From Zeus faber (taxonomy: Eukaryota; Chordata; Actinopteri; Zeiformes; Zeidae): a stretch of DNA of 64,000 nucleotides. Made by a program: the position numbers and the translations under genes. Within the stretch, counting starts at the first letter, position 1, and each line of letters opens with the position of its first letter. Of this stretch, positions 46,217 to 56,695 are shown piece by piece. The notes beneath the pieces are model-generated. The model worked only from the letters and a program-made list of their open reading frames with translations, was not told the DNA's origin and made no database searches. Location: assembly GCA_960531495.1 (NCBI GenBank), contig OY482846.1, forward strand, positions 38,984,117 through 39,048,116, in the 5' to 3' direction.

Positions 46217-48879
46217 CCTGCCGGCTGGATTTGGGTCCTGGCGGCTTGCACCTGGTGCCAGGTGCCTTCTGGGGCCCCTTGGAGGCTGCTTGCTGTCGTG
46301 GGTGCAAGCCAAGGGTGCGGGGGGCAGTTGTCAGCCTTTGCTCCCACTACATGGCTCCTCTCTGCGGCGGTAATAAAAAAGCTTATGTAGCGTTAACACC
46401 TCTACTTTAATAATTGTCTGGTCAGAGCACCACTCCTATGTTTAATTGAGAGAAACTAATGGGCTTAATTTGAGTGAATCAAGCATTCAGGGTAATTATT
46501 CAGACTAAGAAGGATTGGAGTTCTATTTAGTTTTCATTCACTTATACTCACCTTTTAAGGAATACCTGCAGACAAACTTCTTTCCAATAAATGGATTTAT
46601 TTCATCATGCTTATTTACTTGAATAGATAAAATAATAGCAAACATATGAAAAATGAAAAAAATAAAAATAAGGTAAATAAAATGGTAAAGAAAATAAATG
46701 ATCAAGAAAATAAACAATGAACGCAGCATTTAATAAGGGTGACACATTTGAACTCAGAAAAAATTGCGTCGTAGGAAATCATGTGACTCTTTCATTAAAA
46801 TAATTAAACAAGACATGCACTACTGGCAGTTAACGTCTCAGGGGAAATTAATAACATTCAACACATCAACCCATCGTCATGAGGCAGACTTGGAAGCCTT
46901 TCTCAGCCTTATGGATCTCCAGGTCGTGGTGAGAAGTTTCAGTGGCTCTCCAGAGCGGCGTGGGAAGGCTTCCGGAGGCGCCACGTTTCGAGGGCCGGGA
47001 TTTCACTCTCATGGAGTTTGTGCGGGAAAACTGGTTTGACTCGACGACTCCCAGGTTGAATGGCGATGACTTCTGTGTGCCTCCCTGGGCATGGTTTAGC
47101 ATCAAATCAAATTCATCTGACTACACTAACTTCATCAGTTAGGCTTCAATCTTTTGTGGATTGATTGAAAACAAAATGAAGAAAAACTGCAAGGTTTATT
47201 GATAAAAATAAAATAATGGAAAAATTTATTTAAAATCAATTCTTGTAAAACCAAGCCAGGGGAGGAGGAGTTTGGGTTTATCCTCCCCTCAAAAAGGCAG
47301 AGGAGACAGTCGATTTTGGAAGGAGATTCTGTATATCTCCTGCTCTGAAAATGGCAAATTCTAACTAGGGAATGTAATTTCTTTATGCGCAAAGGTCACA
47401 TAACTCGACACAACACTGTTCAAATCAATAAATAATTTCAAAACAAACTCTTGTGACAATTTTATCTATTCACAAAATAAAACAGAAATAAATTATTCAA
47501 ACATCAGTCATCTTTAAAAGAACATTCTACCAGTAACACAACATTTGTGAAATATTAACTATTAAGATGCTTTCTAATTACGAACTACAAAAACACAATT
47601 TCAACATTCCTTTTATTTGGCATACAATCACCTTTAATCTGATTCTAGAAATGAATACATTTTTAATTAGGTCGTGTAACTTCACCAATCCCCATTGTAC
47701 AGTGATGGGAGATCATTTTCCATAGAAACATCTGCAAAAATAATAATAATAGTTATTTAGATTACTGACGGATTTGACATCGGTCCATATTAATTCAGAT
47801 TTCTTAACAGAAGAGGTACTCAAGTTTGGGTTATCTCCTTCCAGATGTGTCTTGGATACTGGCCCTCCATGGCTGGGTCTGGCTTGATCAAGGGAAACAG
47901 GGGTAATGGGTGAAAGCGAGAGGGGGAGTGACCAGCCAGAGATCACGAACAGAGTGATGCAGATTATGAACGCCTTTCTTTGTTCGGTCTGCTGGGGTGA
48001 AAATCCACGTCCCTTACTGGGAAGTGTCCCAAATGGGCTTTTCCATTGTTTGGAAATGCAGATAAGAGTTAGCAGTTCCTGTGATCTCAGGGAGGGGCTC
48101 ATGCCTCGTCCTGTGAGTCTCTGGGGACAAAAGTCTATCACATCAGACAATCCATTTGTGTTCCACTACACTTTTACCGTAGTTACACCTAAATTAGCGG
48201 GTTGATGAGGGGTTTTTAAACACGGGTCAACCCACTACAGATAAACTATTGACACCTTTCCTCTTGCCAGGAGAAATGCATTTTTTTCTGGTGTGTTACG
48301 TTCGCCATCATGAACACATCGGAAAATGGTGTGTCATGGTTCCAGTGTGATTGGGAACAAAACTGAAGAGGAGACGGCAACTTAAACAAACAATGACATA
48401 AAACTGTAAAACTTGAAATAAAATGTTGGACGGTGGGGAGCAGGGGCCGGCTTGGGGGGCGATGCTGGAGCTCCCGATGGGGAGCATGGGGGTCCTCTGC
48501 TGTGCACCCCACGGTGCCATCCCCACACTCACAACATTTCACAGTCCCCCATGCGGAACAAAGTCAATAACTTCTGATCTTGATTTTGGGTTTTAAATGG
48601 GATATGAAATGATGGAATGGTACATGGATATTCCTATCTATTTATGCGGCAGTGTCCGGAATTTCAACGTGCGTCGCATCGCGCCAGTAAAGGGATCAAG
48701 ATTTGCGGATTGACCCGCCAGTCCTGTTCACATCAGAGCCAATTGGAGGTCGAGCCAATTAAAACCTATGTCTATTGCAGTGTCATTTGACCTGGGACTG
48801 AGACCCGGGTATTTCCTTTCCCACCGATGCCAAATGCCGGATGTTAGCGTGTGTTTCCAGTGTTTGGGTGTAGTGGGAA
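46217..48879. other. Unassigned DNA with orphan ORFs
   Basis: No recognised family. 46220-46370 is GC-rich. 46680-47160 and 47210-47760 are AT-rich. The longest frame is the 145-codon minus-strand ORF listed separately. 48420-48540 is G-rich; its end 'tgccatccccacactcac' (18 bases) also occurs inside the solo LTR at about 5223, hinting at another LTR fragment. Confidence 0.3.
47713..48150 (-). CDS. Orphan ORF, 145 codons, one hydrophobic segment
   Basis: A minus-strand frame from M-S-D-V-I-D-F-C. Residues about 67-83 (A-F-I-I-C-I-T-L-F-V-I-S-G-W-S-L-P) form a hydrophobic stretch long enough to be a signal peptide or membrane segment. It follows a basic/polar region and is followed by a Pro/Ser-rich part. 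I do not recognise it. It could be an exon of a retroelement glycoprotein, a host exon or a chance frame. No ribosome-start context or splice structure supports a choice. Confidence 0.2.
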   Translation of the reverse strand: MSDVIDFCPQRLTGRGMSPSLRSQELLTLICISKQWKSPFGTLPSKGRGFSPQQTEQRKAFIICITLFVISGWSLPLSLSPITPVSLDQARPSHGGPVSKTHLEGDNPNLSTSSVKKSELIWTDVKSVSNLNNYYYYFCRCFYGK

Positions 48880-49268
48880 AGGAACCAATTAGTTAACTAA
48901 TGAAACACATGGCTTCACTAGTTAACTACTTACATTTACATGAAAATCAGGAGATGTTTCAGATTGGCTCGTAAGTTAAGATTTTTTGAATAAAACAATT
49001 TGATGTCATTATTCTGCCATATCCCGCCTGTTTTATGAGCAGACATGACACTAGTCAACACGTTCAGCTGTACACATGTGCAACTAGTTCACTGGTGGCT
49101 GCTCACTGCACCCCACTAGCTAACTAGTCGGACCAAAAAATCGTACCTGTAAACTAGTTACACCAATTTGGTGTAACCAGCTACTCAAAAAGTAAGGCAA
49201 ATGTGTCGAACTAGTGAACCAAGAGGCTTCACTAGTTAACTAGTTGCACTTAAATGTAAATTAGGAGG
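48880..49268. repeat. ACTAGTTAACTAGT-rich repeat unit
   Basis: The palindromic word ACTAGTTAACTAGT and its variants occur repeatedly (about 48889, 48917, 49120-49165, 49208-49240). Two direct units, 'ggcttcactagttaacta', begin at about 48911 and 49218, each followed by 'acttacatttacatgaaaat' or 'gcacttaaatgtaaatta'. The middle matches 46151-46216. This looks like a small mobile or satellite-like element with self-complementary ends. Confidence 0.6.
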
Positions 49269-49285
49269 GGTTCCCTATCGAGCTC

Positions 49286-49581
49286 TGTGGTAGTTCCTCC
49301 TACCACATACCACCCAAGTGCCATTTTTAGGGCCCTCCGGCACAGAGACACAGACGACGATTGGTTGTACACATCAGTTTATTGTAGAGAGGAGGCTAGG
49401 TGGAATTAGCCAGGAGCAGATGGAACAGGTCATAACAGGGCTCCTAGTAGGTGTGAGATGGGGGTTTTAACCTGCTGCTTGTTAGCCCAACCAATGAGCA
49501 ACAGGTATGCAGCCACCCCGACCCAAGCACCTAGATCCAGGTCAGGTGTGGCTGCTCCAACCATCCCATCATCACACTACA
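49286..49581 (-). mobile_element. Solo LTR (copy 2, inverted)
   Basis: Reverse-orientation homologue of 5106-5406. Its outer end reads TGTGGTAGTTCCTCC on the plus strand and its other end 'atcacactaca', again TG...CA. Shared internal words include 'gggccctccggcacagagaca', 'tttattgtagagag' and 'ccaggtcaggtgtggctgc'. Flanks GCTC and GCTT agree at 3 of 4 bases. No internal retroelement is attached. Confidence 0.6.
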
Positions 49582-49949
49582 GCTTCCATCAGGAGTGTCT
49601 ACGATCCCGTTGGCTTCAGTTTGAGTATACAATCTCTTGTTTCTCCTAAACAGTCCAACCAAACGTTCTTCTGACAAACAATGTAGTTTGAATGAAAATA
49701 GGAATTTATGGCTGCTATGTGTTGTTGATGTAAAGAACACAGTGTAAACTTAACCCTCTTTATTTTCTGAGGTTGGGCTATACTGCAATGGATTCGATTT
49801 TTCATGCTTCATTCGTCACTTTCACATTGTATTGTGTTCATTGAATTGTATAGGCGATACAGTATGTGCACTTCAGTCACAATTATCAGATTAACACCCC
49901 CATTGTTATTTGACCTCTAACAGTTATTTTTTATTGACTATTGATTTTT
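49582..49949. other. Unassigned DNA
   Basis: No recognised content; probably includes the 5' part of the integrase-like transposon that starts coding near 49955. Confidence 0.3.
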
Positions 49950-50618
49950 AGGAAGACGAGGGGGGACTGCCCTTCACATTGCAATGCACCAAATTGAATT
50001 GCTACTTGGCCAAGGCTTCACTGTAGGAGCAATTGCAAGGATGTTGGGCTGTTCGTCTACATACCTGCACAAAGGAATGAAGTCTTTTCAGATTTCAGCA
50101 AGGAACAAATTCACCCCCAAAAGTGATGCTGACCTAGAGGAGAGCATAAGGAGATTGCACAATCACTTTCCAAGATCAGGCTCAGAAGTAAGCACTTCAG
50201 ATTTCATGAAGATCCTATATTCTAAATATTTAATTCCATTAAGCATTTTTACCTATTATGTGCCATTTCCTATAATTTTCTGGCACATAGATGGCCATAT
50301 GCGCCTCATTCAGTAATGTAATTTCACCTCTTAATCTCCATTTTCTACAAAATGTAGTGAAGTCATGAACTCCTAGCTCACCTTTAATGGATGAATCGAT
50401 GAGGGTGTAAATATTACGTAGAAATCCATAATTAACCATTATTGCACAATCGACACACAACATCTTTGTTTTTAAGATAAGCTTTTATTTCACAGTAAGA
50501 ATATACATGTCTTATAAAAGTGGAATTATTTAGGAGTTTCAAAGTGTGGACAAGACAACAAAATAAACCTCGGTCTGTCATTAAATACTGTATATTAATG
50601 TGCCTATGCCAAATATCT

Positions 50619-51101
50619 TCAAAATTCCTTCCTAGGGTTGGGGTTAGCCCACATAAAGTCATTATGTGGGCTAACCCCAACCCTAGCCCAGCTACGCTCT
50701 GAAAGCCTGTTTGGGGCCTCTTTTTCTTCTCGCCCCTGGCTGCATTTGCAGGTTAACTTGAGAATCTTGTCCATTGCCACTCCTTCATAATCTGCATCAC
50801 CAACCTCAACGGACTTCATCACATCATCAACATCTTCCGTTGTAACAACAACATGCGTGTCGTCGGTCTCCTCCGGTGGTTCGTTAAAATATTCCATCTC
50901 ATCGTCACATTCAGGTTGAAATCCACTGTTTGAAATGTTCTCCAAGTCCGGTATCAGATTCAGCATCACTGTCGGAGAACTGACCATCATCGTGAAAAAA
51001 ATAAAGTCCAGTATGGTCTGCTTACACTGACTTGGATCTATCGCACTGGTCAGATCCGCGATATAATTTAGAGCCTCCGCCACCCGCTCCTCGTAATCCA
51101 T
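50619..51101 (-). CDS. Unclassified acidic protein ORF, 160 codons
   Basis: Starts M-D-Y-E-E-R-V-A-E-A-L-N-Y-I-A-D-L. The middle is strongly acidic (D-E-P-P-E-E-T-D-D and T-T-E-D-V-D-D-V), and near residue 115 there is a basic Cys pair, L-K-L-T-C-K-C-S-Q-G-R. The second copy at 63.8-64.0 kb preserves T-T-E-E-V-D-D-V and E-V-G-D with mostly conservative differences, so this was once a protein-coding frame in a repeated element. Its C-terminal end reads into a 25-bp palindrome (50632-50686). The family is unknown to me. Upstream minus-strand frames (51252-51022) overlap it out of phase and may be a frameshifted 5' extension. Confidence 0.45.
   Translation of the reverse strand: MDYEERVAEALNYIADLTSAIDPSQCKQTILDFIFFTMMVSSPTVMLNLIPDLENISNSGFQPECDDEMEYFNEPPEETDDTHVVVTTEDVDDVMKSVEVGDADYEGVAMDKILKLTCKCSQGREEKEAPNRLSERSWARVGVSPHNDFMWANPNPRKEF
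50632..50686. repeat. Perfect 25-bp palindrome with 5-base loop
   Basis: Arms 50632-50656 and 50662-50686 are exact reverse complements around AGTCA. Each arm contains the GGGGTTAGCCCACATAA word. Confidence 0.95.
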
Positions 51102-52700
51102 GACAACATGGAGAAGAAAGCTTCACAGACAAGTGAAACCGGAGGATCCTCGTCTTGTTTATGGAAGCAACGTCAAGTTTTCTCCTTTGTTGGTATATGC
51201 CCTCTACACAACAATGTATGCAATTGTGGGAACGTGTGTAAGAGTAGTACAATTTAAAGGTTGAACTCTATCAAAACGGCTTCACATTGTGACCTCACGT
51301 CACATAGAATATGAAGGAATCATTTTCACCTGGAAGGTCGCTTTAAAGGAAACAATCGATCTGCGTTCACGCTGTTCACCGTCTCGGTAATTGAACTCTG
51401 TTCCCCCATGTAATCTAACGGGAATATTTAACTTTATGGTTTAACATTTATCTACTGTTTTAAATCAAACTCGATTTTGAAAATACGCTGAGCAATTAAA
51501 AAAATAAATAAAATACACAAAGGAACGCAAATCTGGAAAAATCTAATTTTCCTCCTCGAAAGGTTTTTCCAACTTATTCGGTGGCTCGTGGCGATTTTAG
51601 AAATGCGTTACATGTCGGGTTTTGCTGCGGTGGGTCACATATACGTCTAAACTGCAGCACTGATAACACAGCTCAGACAGTGTTGACCCATTTAATCCGA
51701 GACACCAATCTGTATGTGCTACCCACCAGGGTAGGCTCTGACCATGGTGGGGAGACTACATTGGTCGCTCTTTTACTGAACCTTCAGCATGGACAGGGAA
51801 GGCATACTACTGGCCGATCTGTACACAACCAACGTATTGAGTGCCTTTGGAGAGATGTTTTCCAATAGGTGTGGCATTTTACACACTTTACTATTCATTT
51901 GAAGATGAATGAATATCATACCCTGAATTTGATTCTGTCTTTGTGAATGATTTACAACCCTTGGATCCAAAAATGAAGTCTATTTTAAGAGCTTTGGTCA
52001 CAACCCCCGTCCCCCCTCTGTCCCCCTCAACCCCCACCTCTGCCCCCGCCCCCTCCCTCTCACTCTCTCTCTTGAAGTCTGCAACTCTGTAACTTTCAGT
52101 TTTCGATATTGTACAACTGTACCTTTTCACTCATTCTGTGTGCCGTCCTCCAGTAGTTTTCCACTCGTGGGGGCTATAAAGGGAAGACAGAACTGCCTCT
52201 CATGGCTCATACCTTGGTATCGAGACCAGAGTGCATCATTGCTGTATTTGTTGTGATAAATCTACGTAAGTACTATACAAACTTTACTGACTTTGTTCTT
52301 TCCTCAGTCGTATAGGCAGTAAATTACAAGCCCTCAATGACTAGCAGTTTTATTACCTGCCTGGAATAACCACATATTAAGGACAGAAAACAATCGCACA
52401 CCAACCCAAATTTGGATGCATGGTATGTTTGGCTCCAAGTATCTGGATGCTTGCTTAACAAGAAATGGCATTCAGTTCAACCAATTGCAGGTGAACAGTG
52501 AAGTCCTTGAACGAGCAGTTATTGTACCACACATGTGCATACAACTGAGCTATGAACAACAGTCTATTGAGAATGAAATTACTGGAATGCAAGACTTGAA
52601 GGCGGTACCAGGTCTATGTTCAAGAGATTGTGAACTTACCTCAAACAACCTCATGTGTTTATTAATCTCTTTTCTTCTTGACCTTTGTTTTGTTTGGTTT

Positions 52701-52939
52701 TGAACACATATCACACATTTTATTTCAAGCAACACATGTTAAAGGTGTGGAGAAATAACCCTGAAAAAAAGTGATAATTTTATTTTTACATTACATGTAA
52801 AATTATACTTTCTACTCCTAATAACATATACCTTCAATCTTGTTGAGAACCAACTCCCAGGTGTAGACAGTTTCCTCTGCCTTGTGCTGGTTGCTTCCAT
52901 GGGGACTGTAGCCGTAGCTGAATATGGACTTCAACTCTT
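52701..52939. other. Integrase 3' flank
   Basis: AT-rich sequence between the integrase relic and the L1 insertion. No separate gene recognised. Confidence 0.35.
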
Positions 52940-52955
52940 TATAATGATGTCTAGC
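52940..52955. other. Target-site duplication of L1 copy 3, left
   Basis: TATAATGATGTCTAGC, repeated exactly at 56690-56705, marking a target-primed L1 insertion. Confidence 0.9.
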
Positions 52956-54458
52956 AGTCTGGCATTTCTAAGAGGTAGTATTATTTCATTCTCCACTCAC
53001 GAGAAAAAAAAAGGACAAGAATGCCAAAATAAACTCGAACAGCGACTAAAGGAGTTGCACTCCCAACAAGCCCATTCATCTTCTGAGCAAATCCAAAATG
53101 AGGTCAGGACAATTACATCTCAACTTTAAACTGTCATCCATCAAAAGACAAAATTCCTTATGCAACGAACAAGAGCAAATTATTTTGAATTCAATGACAA
53201 ATCAGGTAAATTTCTTGCCAATCAATTGAAACATGATAGAGAAAAATCACTTATTACAGCCATCAAAGATTCACAGGGTAGAATAACATACTCTCCGCAA
53301 GACATCAATAACATATTTAGAGACTTTTCTAATAACCTATATCACTCGGATAATGAATCGAATATATCAAACATTTACTCATTCCTTGATGATATTGACT
53401 TTCCTAAACTTTCGACGGAGCAGGCTACCACCTTGGATCAACAACTTATTCTTGAAGAACTCAGTAAAGCACTCTTCTCTATGCCCAACAATAAATCACC
53501 TGGATCAGATGGTTACCCAGTGGAATTTTATAAACACTTCTGGCCACTTATCTCCCCATTATTCATCAGAATGGTTACAGATGTCAAGTCAACCTCCACC
53601 ATGCATCCGCACATGAATAGTACTCTCATTTCGGTTTTGCTCAAACCCAAAAAGGACCCAACCCTCACCTCCAGTTACAGACCCATAAGCCTTATTAATT
53701 GCGACCTTAAGGTTATAAGTAAAACACTAACCAACAGAATTGAAAAAGTAATTCCATTAATAATTAACCCAGATCAAACAGGCTTTGTCAAAGGCAGCAA
53801 CTCATCCAGCAATATGCGTTGTTTAATCAGTCTGATGAGCAGAAGAAACAACTTTAATACTATTATTGCCTCTTTGGATGCTGAAAAAGCATTTGATAGA
53901 GTTAATTGGACATATCTCTTTTCAATCCTCAACAAATTTGGCTTTGGAGAGTCCCTCATTCAATGGATCAGAATCCTCTCCAACTCTCCATCTGCTTCTG
54001 TCATCACCAATGGTTACACTTCACAGCATTTCACTCTACAACGTGGCACAAGACAAGGATGTCCGCTCTCCCCCTTACTATTCACCGTCTTTATTGAACC
54101 CCTCGCGGCGGCTATTCATCAAAACAGTAATATTGTCGGCATACAAACAGGAAACTCTGTTCACAAAATCAGTTTGTATGCAGACAATATCCTGTTGTAC
54201 ATACGAAACCCAATATCATCCCTACCAAAGGTGTTCAATCTTTTATCTAAATTCTCAGCTATCTCAGACTATTTCATAAATTGGACTAAAACCACAGTCT
54301 TATCACTCATTGGGGGGGACTGTAATTCTGCAACCCAGAAACTTCACTTAACCATCACAATGGGCAATATTAGATACCTTGGTATTGATATCTCCCCCAA
54401 TCTATCAAATCCATTGAAGAAGACCTCATTCGATGAAACAACGTACCCATCCCACTAA
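52956..54458 (+). pseudogene. L1 ORF2 reverse transcriptase, YADD changed to YADN
   Basis: One frame runs from 52956 with a single in-frame TAA at 53127, then 432 codons from 53160. It includes R-A-N-Y-F-E-F-N-D-K-S-G-K-F-L-A (linker), N-K-S-P-G-S-D-G-Y-P-V-E-F-Y-K, S-Y-R-P-I-S-L-I-N, D-Q-T-G-F-V-K-G, A-S-L-D-A-E-K-A-F-D-R-V (first catalytic Asp), R-Q-G-C-P-L-S-P-L-L-F and S-L-Y-A-D-N-I-L-L-Y. In active L1 the last box is Y-A-D-D; the second Asp holds a catalytic metal, so Asn there should abolish polymerisation. A frameshift near 54420 ends the frame before P-L-T-G-R-I-A-A-M-K-I. No endonuclease: 5' truncation. Confidence 0.9.
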
Positions 54459-54608
54459 CTGGTAGGATAGCAGCAATGAAAATTAATATACTTCCAAAAT
54501 AAACTATATATTTTCAATGACGCCAGTGCAACCAACAGTACATTGGTCTAATACTCTCGACTCAATAGTCAACAAACTTTACAAACACTGCACACCAATC
54601 CAAATTTC

Positions 54609-54790
54609 AATGAACAGTATCCGCACATAAGTGTTTTTGTTTTCCAGATGAGCCAGGCATAGGTGGAGTGCTGTTGCTATGGCATCATCAATGGAGTGAT
54701 TGGGACGGTATGCAAACTGGAATGGATCAAGTGGAGTGGGGAGACTGGATGTTATGTGAGCCTTGACCAATCTTTCAAGGCACTTGAAAG
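54609..54790 (-). mobile_element. Embedded L2/CR1-type RT fragment
   Basis: On the minus strand this reads [21 protein letters not shown] and N-T-Y-V-R-I-L-F-I, which is RT sequence from the L2-type family, not L1. It differs from both L2-type copies in the window. It lies exactly between the end of L1 ORF2 and the L1 3'-UTR, antisense to the L1, with no tail and no visible duplication. Confidence 0.75.
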
Positions 54791-56658
54791 ATGTGAGTGC
54801 CCCGCCAATGTGTCCTTCTGCGTCCCTTGGGGGAGTGGCCTGTCGTGCCGGGGCTGGTTAGGCATTCCGTCTGGTACTGTCAACCTGAGTCCTGAACCTG
54901 GCTGGCTGTGCTAGGCGTGGGGCTCACCATGTCGCCTCCTTCTTGGGGGACAGTCTCCTGTCATCACACCGGGCTGCCGAGGTACCTGCCCTCTGACAGT
55001 CTTGGTGCGCGGGCCGCTCGTCGCTGGGGGGTCGGGCTGTGGGTGGGGGTGCCGTCTGCCGCCCTCTGTTCTGTAGTCCGCAGGCTCGGCGGCTGGGGGC
55101 TGACCAGGGGCCCGATGGGGGTGCGGAGCTACCCGACACTCTGCACCCTTGGGTGAATGCTGTAGGTTGGCTGCCACCAGGGACGGGAGATGGGCGCACT
55201 CGGGCGCGGTTGAGTCCAGGGGGAGAAGGTCTGCGTGGTTGCTCCCCGGCCTGCTGCACCCCTGGATCGATCTGGTCGCGACTCGCCTATCTCTCCCAGT
55301 GCCAAAAGTCATACTCAGCACATACCCCACACAATAGACCAAGGGCTTGCAGGATGGGCGGGGTGCAGGCTATGTGAGTGGGGATGTGGTGGGCAGCTGC
55401 CATCTTGCCTGTCACGCTCCTGCCCAAGCGTGCTTCTCGTCCGTCCCAAAATTTGAATCCCAAAATTTGAATCCCAAAATTTGAATCCCACTCACATTAT
55501 CTTAGAACACATACACTGCACACCAATCCTACTCCAAACAACACTCCAACGGACCAGGGTCTGCGGGACAGGGGAGGTTGCGAGTGATTCGGACTTCCTG
55601 GAAGGACTCGCACCGCCCAACCCCGCAATTTTAACTGCAATTACCAACAGCACACATTGAGCACTGGGGTTTTTTTTCCAGGGTGGCCGGTCGCTGGCAG
55701 GTTGGGCTCGGGTGGGGTGTTGGTCTGTGGCCGTGGGGCCGTGATCTGAGCCCGCAAACCGTGCCTTGCGCTCATGCCCCGGGTTCTGTGCGGCGGCTGC
55801 GTCTTGTGATTGCACCTGCGGGTTGGTTGTATGTGCGTGTACCTGGGGTGCGGGGTCTCCTCGTGCTCCCTGGGACTGGGTCATGCTCCTCGGGGCTCGG
55901 TGTGGGGGTTGGTCCATGGCCCCCTGGCTTCTCTGGGGGCCCGGGGGTCTTCTGTCGTCGCAGGGCAGGGTACCTGGGGATTTCCTGCAGCCGAGGGGTT
56001 TCCACGGGGCTGTGGAGTTTGGGGGGGCTTCGGGGCCCCTTCCGCTGATTGGAGGCGCCGCGACATAATACCGACCTTCTACACCAGTACCAATGGGGAT
56101 AAGTCATGTACACTCACTGGTGGACATCTTACACGCACACATACACACTTCAAGTGCACCCCAGCACCCTCCTCGTTGCCTTCCTCTCCTTTCCTCCCTC
56201 ATTTGCTGCCATAATTATGACAGGAAGAGGCCACATGACCAGCTGTAGTTCCAGTTTTCCTGGACCTAATTCACTGTTTTTCAATACATGTTGTCATCCA
56301 GTGTTCATGTTTTTGTGGAAATGTTGTTTGGTTGGTGGTTGTTTATTTGTCTCACCGTGGTGATTCTCCCCCTCTTGGAGTAGTGATCAGTTGTTTATAG
56401 ACCCAAACATGATAAATGGTTCTGCAAAGAGGGGCGCTGGTGGTGGCTCTCCATAACCAAAAACTGTGCTCTTGTCATTCTACAGGGCATCCACAGGACA
56501 GAGTTATTGCAGCAGTTCTTGATGATTTAAGAATTAATAAAGAGTTGCATTACAGGTTGAGAAGTTGAACTCCACTTGCAGACTAACTCTGTCCTGAATG
56601 AAATGTCATACAAATACTCTGTGTTGTATGCCCAGCATGCTGACAGCACAGGTAAAAA

Positions 56659-56663
<5 letters not shown>
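54791..56663 (+). repeat. GC-rich L1 3'-UTR
   Basis: Long G-rich 3'-UTR. 54795-55200 matches the reverse complement of 61660-62085. 55680-56640 matches 14.9-15.78 kb. 'cccaaaatttgaat' is repeated three times in tandem at 55444-55488. Numerous frames up to 143 codons on both strands are compositional and not shared between copies. Confidence 0.85.

Positions 56664-56689
<26 letters not shown>

Positions 56690-56695
<6 letters not shown>

Larger units (their letters stand above)
50317..51590 (-). mobile_element. Unclassified inserted element with acidic small ORF
   Basis: About 1.27 kb sits between D-G-H-M-R-L-I and the rest of the integrase core, so it is an insertion or replacement. Part of it (50466-50890) recurs in the same orientation at 63791-64000. 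On the minus strand it has a GC-neutral 5' region, a 160-codon ORF and, near 50470, 'aataaaagc', a possible poly(A) signal at the 3' side, close to the start of homology. 50317-50465 is not covered by the second copy. No terminal repeats or target duplication could be fixed. It could be a processed transcript copy or part of a larger transposon. Confidence 0.5.
49950..52700 (+). pseudogene. Integrase-like (rve, IS3EU-type) transposase, interrupted
   Basis: The N-terminal helix-turn-helix, 49984-50210, has I-E-L-L-L-G-Q-G-F-T-V-G-A-I-A-R-M-L-G, then R-R-L-H-N-H-F-P-R-S-G-S. The catalytic core starts F-W-H-I-D-G-H-M-R-L-I (50280-50313) with the first acidic residue. It resumes at 51640-51868 with N-C-S-T-D-N-T-A-Q-T-V-L, G-S-D-H-G-G-E-T (second Asp) and V-H-N-Q-R-I-E-C-L-W-R-D (catalytic Glu). 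The C-terminal part follows at 52340-52700 with E-N-N-R-T-P-T-Q-I-W-M-H-G-M-F-G. Such proteins join DNA ends by DDE chemistry, as retroviral integrases do. All three acidic residues persist. The split at about 50317-51590, a shortened HTH-to-core link and frameshifts near 51890 disable it. Confidence 0.8.
52956..56689 (+). mobile_element. 5'-truncated L1 (copy 3) with target duplications
   Basis: A 3.73 kb L1 starting in mid-ORF2 (A-F-L-R-G, about 52962) and ending 'ctgacagcacagg' plus an A-run and (TA)n. The 16-bp duplications at both ends prove one insertion event. Content: ORF2 RT (to 54458 and degraded to about 54600), a foreign LINE fragment (54609-54790), and a 1.87 kb GC-rich 3'-UTR (54791-56663) shared in parts with the 0.06-0.69, 14.9 and 61.5 kb copies. 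The ORF2 C-terminal domain, still present in the 62.6 kb copy, is missing here. Confidence 0.9.

Noticed and set aside
54911-56214. Several 110-143 codon ORFs on both strands
   Set aside because: Same reason: G-rich L1 3'-UTR with mutually incompatible frames.
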